This document shows positions 35,226-44,003 of a DNA stretch of 64,000 nt, in pieces (position 1 is the first letter of the stretch; each line of letters begins with the position of its first letter). Under the pieces are notes generated by a model. The model ran no database searches, was not told the DNA's origin, and saw only the letters and a list, made by a program, of their open reading frames with translations. Origin of the DNA: Chromatiaceae bacterium (GTDB taxonomy: Bacteria > Pseudomonadota > Gammaproteobacteria > Chromatiales > Chromatiaceae); assembly GCA_024235395.1 (NCBI GenBank), contig JACKMK010000001.1, positions 1,178,001 to 1,242,000 on the forward strand, written 5' to 3'. A program made the position numbers and the translations under genes.

Positions 35226-35435
35226 CTAGGCGGCGACGATTCCCCGCGTACCCGGCCCGGTACCGCGCCGGTCCAACCGCTGCCATATGCGGTCGTGGAA
35301 ATAAAACGCGACGGTATTGACTGCCGGTTCGATCAGGGCCACCGCTCCACCCACCACGATGTCGCCGGTCAGCAGGTAGGCGACGCCGAATGCGATGCTG
35401 AAGTGCATGACAGCAAAAGTGATGGTCTTCGTCAT
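35226..35435 (-). CDS. DUF2061 small membrane protein
   Basis: A 69-residue protein matching DUF2061, a family of two-helix membrane proteins. The pattern starts MTKTITFAVMHFSIAFGVAYLL and ends in the NTVAFYFHDRIW block. Function is unknown. The ATG at 35435 has GGAG seven bases upstream; the frame continues further upstream without conservation. It is on the same strand as the HypD-like gene but separated by 248 bp with its own regulatory box, so cotranscription is unlikely. Confidence 0.85.
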   Translation of the reverse strand: MTKTITFAVMHFSIAFGVAYLLTGDIVVGGAVALIEPAVNTVAFYFHDRIWQRLDRRGTGPGTRGIVAA

Positions 35436-35530
35436 GGTCGTACTCCGACAGGATGCGTTGAAGTAAATAATAATTGTTCTCAACTTTATGCCGAATTCAT
35501 TTAATTGAACCGCTTGATAGCTGTTATCTA

Positions 35531-36421
35531 TCAATCAGCCCGGGCGGTATTTGTCTGGTCGAAGCGTGGCGCGGGCCGATTGGCGAGCGCGACCCCTGCG
35601 AGCACCAGCAGACCGCCGGCCAGCATCGCCCAGGTGACGGCCTCGCCGAGCAGCAGGGCGCCCCAGGCCACCGCAAACACCGGGATCAGGTAGGTGACGG
35701 TCAGCGTTCGCTGTGGGCCGACCTCGCGAATCAGCCGGAAATACAGCAGAAACGCCAGCGAGGTCGACAGTACCGCCAGCGCGATCACCGCGACGATCAC
35801 GGTCGGCCCCGGCACCTGCGTGGGTGCGGTAAAGGGCACCAGCGGCAGCAACGCGGCAGCGGCACCCAGCTGGCTCCCGGTGACATTGACCAGGCCCGGC
35901 AACATGGTCAACCGACGCTTCGCCAGGTTCGCTGCGAACACGTAGGACACCGCTGCCGCCAGACCGGCCGCGGTCGGCAGCAGTGCGACCGGCGCCGCCG
36001 ATTGCGGCAGGCCGATCAACACCACGACACCGGAAAATCCCAACATCACGCCGATGGCACGCAGTCGGTCGAGTGGCTGCTCGAACCACCACCAACCGAT
36101 CACCGCACCGAAGATCGGGACCGTCGCGTTCAGGATCGAGGTCATGCCGGCACTCAGGTGGGTCGAGGTGTAGGCCAGCAGGGTGAACGGCAGCGCGGCG
36201 CTCAGACAGCCCATAAGCAACAACACGCGCCAATGGGCCCGCAACAGATGCAGCTGTCGTCGGCGCGCCAACATCGGCAGCAGCACCAGTCCGGCGAGCA
36301 ACACCCGTATCGCGATCAGCCAGACGGGGCCGACCACCGGTGCAGCAACACGCATGAACAGAAAAGACCCACCCCACAGTGCGGCCAGCAGAAACAGCAC
36401 CGGATAGAAAGGTGTGCGCAT
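35531..36421 (-). CDS. EamA/DMT-family exporter
   Basis: A 296-residue inner-membrane protein of the drug/metabolite transporter superfamily, with ten predicted helices arranged as two EamA repeats. The first begins FLLAALWGGSFLFMR and the second PTAAGLAAAVSYVFAANLAKRR. Such carriers export amino acids, nucleosides or toxic metabolites; this substrate is not recognisable. It follows a TetR gene by 26 bp on the same strand, so it is probably in the regulator's operon. Confidence 0.9.
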   Translation of the reverse strand: MRTPFYPVLFLLAALWGGSFLFMRVAAPVVGPVWLIAIRVLLAGLVLLPMLARRRQLHLLRAHWRVLLLMGCLSAALPFTLLAYTSTHLSAGMTSILNATVPIFGAVIGWWWFEQPLDRLRAIGVMLGFSGVVVLIGLPQSAAPVALLPTAAGLAAAVSYVFAANLAKRRLTMLPGLVNVTGSQLGAAAALLPLVPFTAPTQVPGPTVIVAVIALAVLSTSLAFLLYFRLIREVGPQRTLTVTYLIPVFAVAWGALLLGEAVTWAMLAGGLLVLAGVALANRPAPRFDQTNTARAD

Positions 36422-36447
36422 GAACCTGGGTGGATGGTCCGCGACGT

Positions 36448-37029
36448 TCAGCAGCGCAGCGCGCCGAGCGCCTCGTCGATGACGTCACGCGCACTCTGCC
36501 GGCTGGCACCGGTACCGCCAAGGACGCGCAGGCCCCAGAGCGTCGTCATCAGAAATTTCGCCGCCTTCGCCGGGGACTTCCCGGGGGCCAGCGCACCGTT
36601 CGCCTGCGCGCGTTCCAGTGCATTGCGGAAGATCGCCTCGACCTTGGCGAGATGCGACTTGACGCGCGCCTGGACCGCGGGATTCAGGCGACCCGCCTCG
36701 AGTACGGAGTTGACCAGCAGGCAGCCACGGCGCGCCTCCATGCCGCTGCCGACCGGCAACCCGGTGAACACGTCGCGGATGCCCTGCAGCGGGTCCTCGG
36801 CCGCCTCGATCGACGCCCGCATCTGTTCGCGACTCCGCTCGGCGTAGTGATCGAGGGCTTCCAGAAACAGCCCCTCTTTCGACCGGAACGCGGCGTACAG
36901 GCTTCCGGGCTGCAGCCGCGTCGCATCGACCAGTTGGCTCATGCTCGTCTCGCAAAAGCCGCGCTCCCAGAACACCGCGGTCGCGCGTTCCAGCACCTGC
37001 TCCCGATCGAAACTCACCGGCCTCGCCAT
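36448..37029 (-). CDS. TetR-family transcription regulator
   Basis: A 193-residue repressor-type regulator. The N-terminal helix-turn-helix (about 8-55) contains the TetR signature FWERGFCETSMSQLVDATRL with SLYAAFRSKEGLF. The C-terminal ligand domain carries CLLVNSV, as in the TetR_C family of electrophile- or drug-sensing members such as NemR and ComR. The ATG at 37029 has GGAG five bases upstream (a tandem ATG at 37032 is possible). It is divergent from a peroxiredoxin gene across a 118-bp gap with repeated GAACGATCA, suggesting control of both sides. Confidence 0.92.
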   Translation of the reverse strand: MARPVSFDREQVLERATAVFWERGFCETSMSQLVDATRLQPGSLYAAFRSKEGLFLEALDHYAERSREQMRASIEAAEDPLQGIRDVFTGLPVGSGMEARRGCLLVNSVLEAGRLNPAVQARVKSHLAKVEAIFRNALERAQANGALAPGKSPAKAAKFLMTTLWGLRVLGGTGASRQSARDVIDEALGALRC

Positions 37030-37089
37030 CATCGCTCCGGGCAACCGCCACCAGACCAAGAGTATAGCCTGCACCGGCCGTACTTGAAC

Positions 37090-37126
37090 GAACGATCAAC
37101 AACTGCTACAAGTTATGGAACGATCA
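37090..37126. promoter_or_regulatory. GAACGATCA direct repeats, TetR operator candidate
   Basis: GAACGATCA occurs at 37090-37098 and 37118-37126, a 28-bp start-to-start spacing, in the gap between the divergent tetR and peroxiredoxin genes. The first copy overlaps TTGAACGA, giving partial inverted symmetry. The regulator encoded alongside is the natural candidate to bind it. Confidence 0.4.
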
Positions 37127-37147
37127 CTCAATAAACCAGGAGTCCCA

Positions 37148-37795
37148 ATGTCCAAACTGCATGAGGCCATCGCGGAGTACGAGACACAGAAGGCGCAGCG
37201 GGTGGCGCCGGCGGTGCTGCAGACCATGGCCGAGGCGACCCGGCAGCTGCGCGATGCCGGCGTCGCCGACAACAGCCTGCGCACAGGTGACCGCGCCCCG
37301 GATTTCGCACTGCCGAACCACCACGGCGAGACCCGGCGCCTGAGCCACCTGCTGCGGGACGCGACGGTCGTCTTGAGCTTCTACCGCGGCGGCTGGTGCC
37401 CGTACTGCAATATGGAACTGCACGCGCTGCAACAGGCGTTGCAGGCGATTCGTGCCAGCGGCGCCGAACTGGTCGCAGTGTCGCCCGAGTTGCCGGACAG
37501 GGTGGCCGACACCGAGGCCCGTCACGCGCTGACGTTCGACGTATTGAGCGATATCGGCAACCAGGTCGGCGAGGCGTTCGGTCTGGTGTTCGAACTGCCG
37601 GAACAACTGCGCCCGATCTACGCCAAGCTCGGCACCGACATCCCCGCCTACAATGGCGACCGGACCTTCAGTCTGCCGGTACCGGCGACCTACGTGATCG
37701 ACCGCGACGGCGTCATCCGCTACCACTTCGTCGACGTCGACTACACCCGGCGCCTCGAACCGGATGACCTCTTGCGGGTACTGCGCGGCCAGTGA
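37148..37795 (+). CDS. AhpC/TSA-type peroxiredoxin-like protein
   Basis: A 215-residue cytosolic thiol protein of the peroxiredoxin-like group. The GWCPYCN motif holds Cys84 and Cys87; GDRAPDFALPNH is the entry to the redoxin fold. The CxxC pair is more like thioredoxin than the single peroxidatic cysteine of AhpC, so peroxide reduction is likely but not certain. AGGAG lies five bases before the ATG. It is divergent from the TetR regulator and followed by a convergent hairpin before deaD. Confidence 0.9.
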   Translation: MSKLHEAIAEYETQKAQRVAPAVLQTMAEATRQLRDAGVADNSLRTGDRAPDFALPNHHGETRRLSHLLRDATVVLSFYRGGWCPYCNMELHALQQALQAIRASGAELVAVSPELPDRVADTEARHALTFDVLSDIGNQVGEAFGLVFELPEQLRPIYAKLGTDIPAYNGDRTFSLPVPATYVIDRDGVIRYHFVDVDYTRRLEPDDLLRVLRGQ

Positions 37796-37807
37796 GCCTG
37801 GAAAGGG

Positions 37808-37836
37808 CCGGTGCCCCAACGCCACGGTGGCACCGG
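37808..37836. terminator. Hairpin between peroxiredoxin gene and deaD
   Basis: CCGGTGCC and GGCACCGG form a perfect eight-bp stem with a 13-base loop between two convergent stops. On the deaD strand a short CCCTTTC follows, a weak T-tract. Confidence 0.45.
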
Positions 37837-37854
37837 TGTGCGGCAGGATGGCGG

Positions 37855-39741
37855 CTAGCGAGACTTCTTGGGCGGCAGACGCCGGCGCAGGGGCTTGTCA
37901 CCGGCCGGTTTTGACGGTTTCTTGCGGGCCGTCTTGGCGCCGGCAGGCTTTTTCGACGACGCCGGTTTGCCGTTCGCCTTGCCGACACCTGCGGCGGGGC
38001 GGCCTGGCGCACGCGGGCGTATCGCCTGCGGTCTGTCCGGATCGAAGTCCTTCAGGCGCTGGATCGCGAGCTGTCGCTGGCATACCCAGGTCTTTTGCAG
38101 ATCTCGCAGTATCTCTGCCGGCATGCCGCCCGGCAGATCGACCGTCGTGAAATCGTCGTAGATCTCGATATGCCCGATATAGCGGCTTTCGAGTCCGGCC
38201 TCGTTGGCGATCGCGCCGACGATGTTGGCCGGTTTCACGCCATCGCGGTAACCGACCGCGAGACGGAAACGCTCCATCTCGACCTCGGGAAAGTCCTTCA
38301 GTGGCAATGCCTCGGTCGTCAGGGTCTTTGGCGGCCGGCGCGCCTCGTCGCGCGGACCGCGCCGCTCGTACTGATCCTGGCCACGGTGCGCGGCGTGACT
38401 GGACTGTGCTTGCTTTTCGGCCTTTGGATCGAGCAGCAAGGGCATGTCACCCTGGGCCAGCTTGGCGAGTGCCGCAGCTATCTGCAGTGGATCGAGATCG
38501 CTCTCCTGCTCCAGCTCGCTGACCAGGCGATAGTACTGCGCCAGATCCTGACTCTCGATGACTTCGCGGATACTGTCCTTGAAACGCTGGGTGCGTCGCG
38601 TGTTGATGTCCTGTACCGATGGCAGGTCCATCGCCTCGATCGGCTGACCGGTGGCCTTTTCGATCGCACGCAGCATGCGACGTTCGCGCGGCGCGACGAA
38701 CAGAATCGCCTCGCCGGGTGCGCCGGCGCGTCCCGTGCGGCCGATGCGGTGCACGTACGACTCGGTGTCGTACGGGATATCGTAATTGACCACGTGCGTG
38801 ACGCGCTTGACGTCCAGCCCCCGCGCCACGACGTCGGTCGCCACCAGCACGTCGGTCTTGCCGTCGCGCAGTCGCTCGACCGTGCGCTCGCGCTGCGCCT
38901 GGACGACGTCGCCATTGAGCGCCTCTGCGGCGAATCCGCGTGCACTGAGCTTCTCCGCCAGTTCGACCGTCTGGGTCTTGGTCCGGACGAACACGATCAC
39001 CCCGTCGAACGGCTCGTGCTCGAGGATGCGGGTCAGGGCATCCAGCTTGTGCAGCCCTGCGATCGCCCAGAAACGTTGCCGGATGTTCTCGGCCGTGGTC
39101 GTCTTGGACGCGATCCTGACCAGCTGCGGGTCACGCAGATGGCGCTCGGCAACCGCCCGGATCTCGTTCGGCATGGTCGCCGAAAACAACGCGATCTGCC
39201 GCTCCGGCGGCGTGTGCTCGAGGATCCATTCGACATCGTCGATGAAACCCATGCGCAACATCTCGTCGGCCTCGTCGAGCACCAGCGACTGCAGGCGCGA
39301 GATGTCCAGCGTACCGCGCCGCATATGGTCCATGATCCGCCCGGGTGTACCGACCACCACCTGGACGCCACGCCTCAGCTGGTTGAGTTGCATCCCCATT
39401 CCCTGACCGCCGTAGATCGGCAGGACATGGAAACCGCTCATGAAGCGGGCGTAGGTCTGCATCGCCTCGGCGACCTGCAGGGCCAGTTCACGTGTCGGCG
39501 CCAACACCAGCAACTGCGGAAAATTGGCCGATGCATCGATGCGCGCCAGCAACGGCAGCGCAAACGCAGCGGTCTTGCCGGTGCCGGTCTGTGCCTGGCC
39601 TATCAGGTCGCTGCCGGCCAGGAGCGGGGGGATCGCCTGGGCCTGGATCGGTGACGGGGACTCGTACCCCACTTCGGACAATGCAGCCAGCAGGGGACCA
39701 GGTAGGCCCAGGGCGGCGAAATCGGTAATCTCAGCGGGCAT
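37855..39741 (-). CDS. deaD: DEAD-box RNA helicase
   Basis: A 628-residue ATP-dependent RNA helicase of the DeaD/CsdA type, which helps ribosome assembly and mRNA decay, notably in the cold. The core has the Q motif (FAALGLPGPLLAAL), Walker A AQTGTGKT, DEAD as DEADEM, SAT, and the RIGRTGRAG block. A DbpA-type RNA-binding domain (about 480-555, with VGAIANEAGLESRYIGHIEI) and a basic lysine-rich tail follow. It matches E. coli DeaD (629 residues) in length and layout. It lies alone between convergent and divergent neighbours. Confidence 0.95.
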   Translation of the reverse strand: MPAEITDFAALGLPGPLLAALSEVGYESPSPIQAQAIPPLLAGSDLIGQAQTGTGKTAAFALPLLARIDASANFPQLLVLAPTRELALQVAEAMQTYARFMSGFHVLPIYGGQGMGMQLNQLRRGVQVVVGTPGRIMDHMRRGTLDISRLQSLVLDEADEMLRMGFIDDVEWILEHTPPERQIALFSATMPNEIRAVAERHLRDPQLVRIASKTTTAENIRQRFWAIAGLHKLDALTRILEHEPFDGVIVFVRTKTQTVELAEKLSARGFAAEALNGDVVQAQRERTVERLRDGKTDVLVATDVVARGLDVKRVTHVVNYDIPYDTESYVHRIGRTGRAGAPGEAILFVAPRERRMLRAIEKATGQPIEAMDLPSVQDINTRRTQRFKDSIREVIESQDLAQYYRLVSELEQESDLDPLQIAAALAKLAQGDMPLLLDPKAEKQAQSSHAAHRGQDQYERRGPRDEARRPPKTLTTEALPLKDFPEVEMERFRLAVGYRDGVKPANIVGAIANEAGLESRYIGHIEIYDDFTTVDLPGGMPAEILRDLQKTWVCQRQLAIQRLKDFDPDRPQAIRPRAPGRPAAGVGKANGKPASSKKPAGAKTARKKPSKPAGDKPLRRRLPPKKSR

Positions 39742-39886
39742 GACGCGACCGGTGCGGGTTGGCGGACGCGGACTGCGTCCCGGGGGCGCGGATTATACGC
39801 AGACCCGCACGGCCGCGCCCGCCCTTTTCGCCCGCCCGCCAAGACGCAATGCCGGTCGGCGCCGCGGTTTGCGACAATCCCACGCC

Positions 39887-40360
39887 ATGTTCGGACTCAC
39901 CCTGCCTGATGCCGCCGCGGTGCTGTACCTTGTCTGGCGCGTGTTGCACGCGCGCAAGGTCGGTCTCGGCGACTCGCTGCACGGCCTATTGACCCTGGTG
40001 CTGCTGATCGCCCTGTTTCTGGGATTCCGGATCACACGCGAACTCCGCGAGCTGCTCGGCAACCTGGCGGACGCCATGCAAGCGATCCCCGGGCTGGGCT
40101 CCAAACTCGGCGTGATCGGTGGCGCCTGGTACCTCAGCCGACTGCTGCGCGAACAGACCGCGTATTGGATCGAACGCCGGGTCCCTGCCCACCTGCACCG
40201 CCGAACCACCGCACTGAGCGAGGCCCTGCGCGCCGGTTTGCTGACGGGTTTCATCGCGTGGATCGCGCAGGGCTGGTACGAGCCCGCGACATCGGACGTG
40301 CCGTACATCGTTCAGGCCCTGTGGATCGGTCGGTCCTGGACGGACGATCTGCTGCAATGA
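39887..40360 (+). CDS. Small membrane protein, possibly CvpA-like
   Basis: A 157-residue protein with hydrophobic segments near residues 6-22, 33-50, 70-90 and 110-130. The opening LPDAAAVLYLVWRVLHARKVG vaguely resembles CvpA-family proteins, but no diagnostic motif is present and the assignment is a guess. It lies between deaD and nhaA, on the nhaA strand, with a 93-bp gap to it. The ATG at 39887 is the first in the membrane frame. Confidence 0.55.
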   Translation: MFGLTLPDAAAVLYLVWRVLHARKVGLGDSLHGLLTLVLLIALFLGFRITRELRELLGNLADAMQAIPGLGSKLGVIGGAWYLSRLLREQTAYWIERRVPAHLHRRTTALSEALRAGLLTGFIAWIAQGWYEPATSDVPYIVQALWIGRSWTDDLLQ

Positions 40361-40453
40361 TGGTGGCGCGCGCCATTCCCGCAGCCACTTGGGGCGGAAA
40401 CCCGGCAGCGCATCGGGCATGATTAGCGATTCAGCCCCAGTGAGGAAGACCGA

Positions 40454-41635
40454 ATGCTCAAGAGCCTCAGCGACTTTCTACGCCTCGAATCCGCCGGCGG
40501 GATACTGCTCGTCAGTGCCGCGATCCTCGCGATGCTGTTGGCCAATTCACCGCTTGCCGCGGGATACCAGTGGGTGCTCGACATGCCGGTCGAGATCCGC
40601 GTCGGCCCGCTGCACATCGCCAAGCCGCTGTTGTTGTGGGTCAACGACGGGCTCATGGCCGTGTTCTTCTTTCTCGTCGGCCTGGAATTGAAACGCGAGC
40701 TGCTCGATGGCGAGTTGTCGAAGCCGGGCAACGTCATGCTGCCGGCGGTCGGCGCCCTGGGCGGCATGCTGGTCCCCGCCGGGATCTACGCGGCCTTGAA
40801 CTGGGACGACCCGATCGCACTCGGCGGTTGGGCGATTCCGGCCGCGACCGACATCGCGTTCGCGCTCGGGATACTGACGCTGCTGGGCAGCCGGGTACCC
40901 ACCTCGCTGAAGGTGTTTCTGGTCTCGCTCGCGATCTTCGACGACATCGGCGCGATCATCATCATCGCACTGTTCTACACAGACGGGCTGTCCACCGCCG
41001 CTCTGTCCGTGGCCGCCGTCTCGATCGTCACGCTGCTGATCATGAATCGCCGCGGCGTGAGCGCCATTGTTCCGTATGTATTCGTCGGCCTGGTACTGTG
41101 GATCGCGGTGTTGAAGTCCGGCGTGCATGCAACGCTGGCGGGCGTGGTGCTCGCGATGTTCATCCCGATGCGCGACGCCGAGCAGCCGGACCGCTCACCG
41201 CTGCGTCAGCTGGAGCACGATCTGCATCCGGTCGTCGCATTCGTGATCCTGCCGATCTTTGCGTTCGCCAACTCGGGCATCAATCTGACCGGATTCAGCC
41301 CGGACTTTCTGGTACATCCGGTACCGCTCGGCGTCGCGACCGGTCTGTTCGTAGGCAAGCAGTTCGGCGTGTTCGGCTTTTGCTGGCTGACGATCAAACT
41401 CGGTCTTGCCCAGCTGCCGCGCGATGTCGGCTGGTTGGGCATGTACGGCATATCGCTGTTGTGCGGCGTCGGATTCACGATGAGTCTGTTCATTGGCAGC
41501 CTGGCGTTCGAGAGCCTCGGCCAGCGGGTATTCGACGAACGCATCGGGATCGTGATGGGATCGCTGGTCTCCGGCCTGATTGGTTACCTGGTGCTACGTC
41601 GTGCGTGTCGATTGAATGCCGCCGGCTGCCGATAG
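40454..41635 (+). CDS. nhaA: Na+/H+ antiporter NhaA
   Basis: A 393-residue inner-membrane antiporter exchanging two protons for one sodium, used for pH and salt homeostasis. The critical aspartates fall at the same positions as in E. coli NhaA: Asp133 (in PAATDIAFALG) and Asp163-Asp164 (in IFDDIGAI). About 12 membrane segments are evident. The start fits the family and a GAGGAAGACC stretch lies upstream. It is followed 148 bp later by a V-ATPase subunit I-like gene on the same strand. No nhaR is nearby. Confidence 0.96.
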   Translation: MLKSLSDFLRLESAGGILLVSAAILAMLLANSPLAAGYQWVLDMPVEIRVGPLHIAKPLLLWVNDGLMAVFFFLVGLELKRELLDGELSKPGNVMLPAVGALGGMLVPAGIYAALNWDDPIALGGWAIPAATDIAFALGILTLLGSRVPTSLKVFLVSLAIFDDIGAIIIIALFYTDGLSTAALSVAAVSIVTLLIMNRRGVSAIVPYVFVGLVLWIAVLKSGVHATLAGVVLAMFIPMRDAEQPDRSPLRQLEHDLHPVVAFVILPIFAFANSGINLTGFSPDFLVHPVPLGVATGLFVGKQFGVFGFCWLTIKLGLAQLPRDVGWLGMYGISLLCGVGFTMSLFIGSLAFESLGQRVFDERIGIVMGSLVSGLIGYLVLRRACRLNAAGCR

Positions 41636-41783
41636 CCGCACCCCGGCCGACACTCGACGCTGCCTCGAGCCTGGCTCTCCCCGTGCCTCGGACGGTTGCG
41701 GCGAGCCTGATCGCGCGTGCCTCCGGCGGGCGCGTGACGCGTCCCGCGGCGGCAATCGGCCCGGTGTGGAATGAACGACGGCC

Positions 41784-43604
41784 GTGAGCCTGCAACCGAA
41801 AGTCACGCACTGGTTCGAGACCCTTACACCGCGCGAACAGACGGTGTATGCGCTCGAAGCACTGACCGCAACCGGCCAGGTCGAACTTGCCGGGGGCCTG
41901 GTCGACCGACCGCTGATCGATACCGTGGAGCTGCGTTCCACGGTGCGGCGGGCGGATCAACTGCTGCAACGCTACGCGACGATGTTGCCGGAGGTCGGCG
42001 CCGGTCGCCATCTGGTGACCGAAAGCCCGGAATCCAGCGCGCGCTCTGCACTGCTGATCGTGCGTCATTGGCTGGCGCAACAACTCTGCGCGACCCGACG
42101 CCTGCGCGCGTGCCAGCGACGACAGCAAAAGCTGGAGCTACTGCGCGAGTGCCTCGAAGCGATGGGCGATGCAGCCTCCGACCTGGCAGGATTCGTCGGC
42201 AGCGGACCGTTTCTGTTCAAGCGCATCTATGCCTTACCCGGCGATGCCCCGCTGCCCGAACCTTTCGCCTCCGCCAATTCGTATGCGGTATTTCGCGGGC
42301 CGCGCCATGTATTTCATGCGGTGGCCTGCCTACCCGAGCGGCGCACCGACTGCGAGCAGGTATTCCATACGCCCGGCAGTGAGGTCGTCGACCTGCCGGG
42401 TTGGTCGCATGCCCACTGGTCGAAACGAAATACCCTGATCGAACAACAGATCGACGGCCTTTCCGTCACGGCGATCGCGTTGCAGCGCACCCTGGAGGAA
42501 CGCCTGCGTGATCCCTGGCTGAAGAAGGCGCTCGCCGATCTCGCGCTGCTGCGCTGGTACCTGGGACACACCCTGACCTTGAGTGCCGATGCCCGCCACT
42601 GCCATGTCACCGGATGGACGACCGCGGAATCGCCCGAAGTCCTGCAGCAGGCGCTGAAGCGTGCCGGGATCAACGCGAAGATCCTGTTCCGGCCGCTGCC
42701 GCCCGGCCAGGACGCTCCGGTGCACCTGAACAAGGGTGGACTTGCAACCCTGTTTCGTCAGTTCGTCGACATGCACGGCACGCCGGGTGGCGACGAGTTG
42801 GATCCCGCGCCACTGCTCGCGGTCATAGTGCCGCTGCTGTTCGGTTTCATGTTTCCGGATGTCGGACACGGCCTGGTGCTCGTGGCCGCCGGTACGGCAT
42901 TGTGGAAACGAGAGCCACGGCTGCGCTGCCTGGTGCCGTGCGGTCTCGCAGCGACTGCGTTCGGCGCCTTGTTTGGCGAGACCTTCGGCCTGCGTGGACC
43001 GGTCCCGGGCGTACTGGGCGACATCCTGGAACGACCGCTGGAGCTGTTGCTTGCGTCACTGCTGCTCGGCGCGGCGATCATCCTGCTGGGGCTGGCGCTG
43101 TCGGCCATCGAGGCGCACTGGCGTGGAACCCTGCGCCGCTGGATGTGGCTGGATGCCGCGGTGCTGACGCTGTACCTGAGCCTGCTGATCGGCTTCGTCT
43201 ACCCGGCGGCACTTTGGTTTGCCGGCATCGCACTGGGCTGGTACCTGATGGGTCTGATCCGTATCGAACGCCGACAGTTCTGGCAGGGGATCGGGCGCCT
43301 CGCGCAGAGCGCCCTCGAGCTGTCGATGAATACCCTTTCGTTCGCCCGCGTCGGAGCCTTTGCGCTCGCACATACCGCACTGTCGCACGCGGTGCTGGAG
43401 CTGGCCGCAATGCCCGACAACAAGGTCATGCAGATCGTACTACTGCTGTGCGGCCATCTGGCACTCATCGTGGTCGAGGCGCTGGTGGTGTTCGTGCAGA
43501 CGACCCGGCTGGTGTTGTTTGAGTTCTTTACCCGCTTTCTGCGCGCAGACGGTCGACTGTTCCGTGCAAGCGCCACACCCGGCGACGTCCAACGGCGACC
43601 GTGA
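41784..43604 (+). CDS. V-type ATPase subunit I/a-like protein
   Basis: A 606-residue protein with the two-part layout of V-ATPase subunit I (Ntp/AtpI). A soluble N-terminal half of about 350 residues with coiled segments leads into a membrane half with about seven helices, opening PLLAVIVPLLFGFMFPDVGHG and containing FGALFGETFG. This subunit normally carries the proton or sodium half-channel and the peripheral-stalk anchor. Here no other ATPase subunit flanks it, which is unusual. The start is a GTG immediately after an in-frame stop; no strong ribosome site is seen. Confidence 0.85.
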   Translation: MSLQPKVTHWFETLTPREQTVYALEALTATGQVELAGGLVDRPLIDTVELRSTVRRADQLLQRYATMLPEVGAGRHLVTESPESSARSALLIVRHWLAQQLCATRRLRACQRRQQKLELLRECLEAMGDAASDLAGFVGSGPFLFKRIYALPGDAPLPEPFASANSYAVFRGPRHVFHAVACLPERRTDCEQVFHTPGSEVVDLPGWSHAHWSKRNTLIEQQIDGLSVTAIALQRTLEERLRDPWLKKALADLALLRWYLGHTLTLSADARHCHVTGWTTAESPEVLQQALKRAGINAKILFRPLPPGQDAPVHLNKGGLATLFRQFVDMHGTPGGDELDPAPLLAVIVPLLFGFMFPDVGHGLVLVAAGTALWKREPRLRCLVPCGLAATAFGALFGETFGLRGPVPGVLGDILERPLELLLASLLLGAAIILLGLALSAIEAHWRGTLRRWMWLDAAVLTLYLSLLIGFVYPAALWFAGIALGWYLMGLIRIERRQFWQGIGRLAQSALELSMNTLSFARVGAFALAHTALSHAVLELAAMPDNKVMQIVLLLCGHLALIVVEALVVFVQTTRLVLFEFFTRFLRADGRLFRASATPGDVQRRP

Positions 43605-43664
43605 TCGCCCAACGGCGAAGTGGATGCGCGTCTGGACTGCGGCGCATGCGCGCGGCAGGCCCGC

Positions 43665-44003
43665 TCAGCGGTGTGGGTGCTCGAAGAAGACGTAGGGTGT
43701 CGAATAGTCGCTGAATTCGAAATAGACCTTCTTCTCGCCCGGGTCCTTGTGCATATTGAGGTTCTCGTCGAACACGCCGTAGCCGAAGCGATAGGGCCTT
43801 GGATCGCTACCCTGTGTCGCCACCGCGGTACTCAGTTTGTCGACCTCGATGAACCGGCGCACGAGCTTGTCGCCCGCATAGATCTCCAGCACACCGTTGG
43901 TGCCGGTCCAGTTCTGGATCGCGCGGCCGAACTTGTTCTGCGTCTCCTGCGTGCACGCCGCCAGCACCAAGGTGGAAAACACCAGCACAGCCCATCGCGT
44001 CAT
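43665..44003 (-). CDS. Small lipoprotein coupled to a CPA2 antiporter
   Basis: A 112-residue lipoprotein with lipobox LVLAAC (Cys17). The mature domain contains EIYAGDKLVRRFIEVDKLSTA and ends with PYVFFEHPHR; no family is recognised with confidence. Its ATG overlaps the TGA of the upstream antiporter as ATGA, so the two are translationally coupled, and a role linked to ion or pH stress is inferred. Confidence 0.75.
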   Translation of the reverse strand: MTRWAVLVFSTLVLAACTQETQNKFGRAIQNWTGTNGVLEIYAGDKLVRRFIEVDKLSTAVATQGSDPRPYRFGYGVFDENLNMHKDPGEKKVYFEFSDYSTPYVFFEHPHR

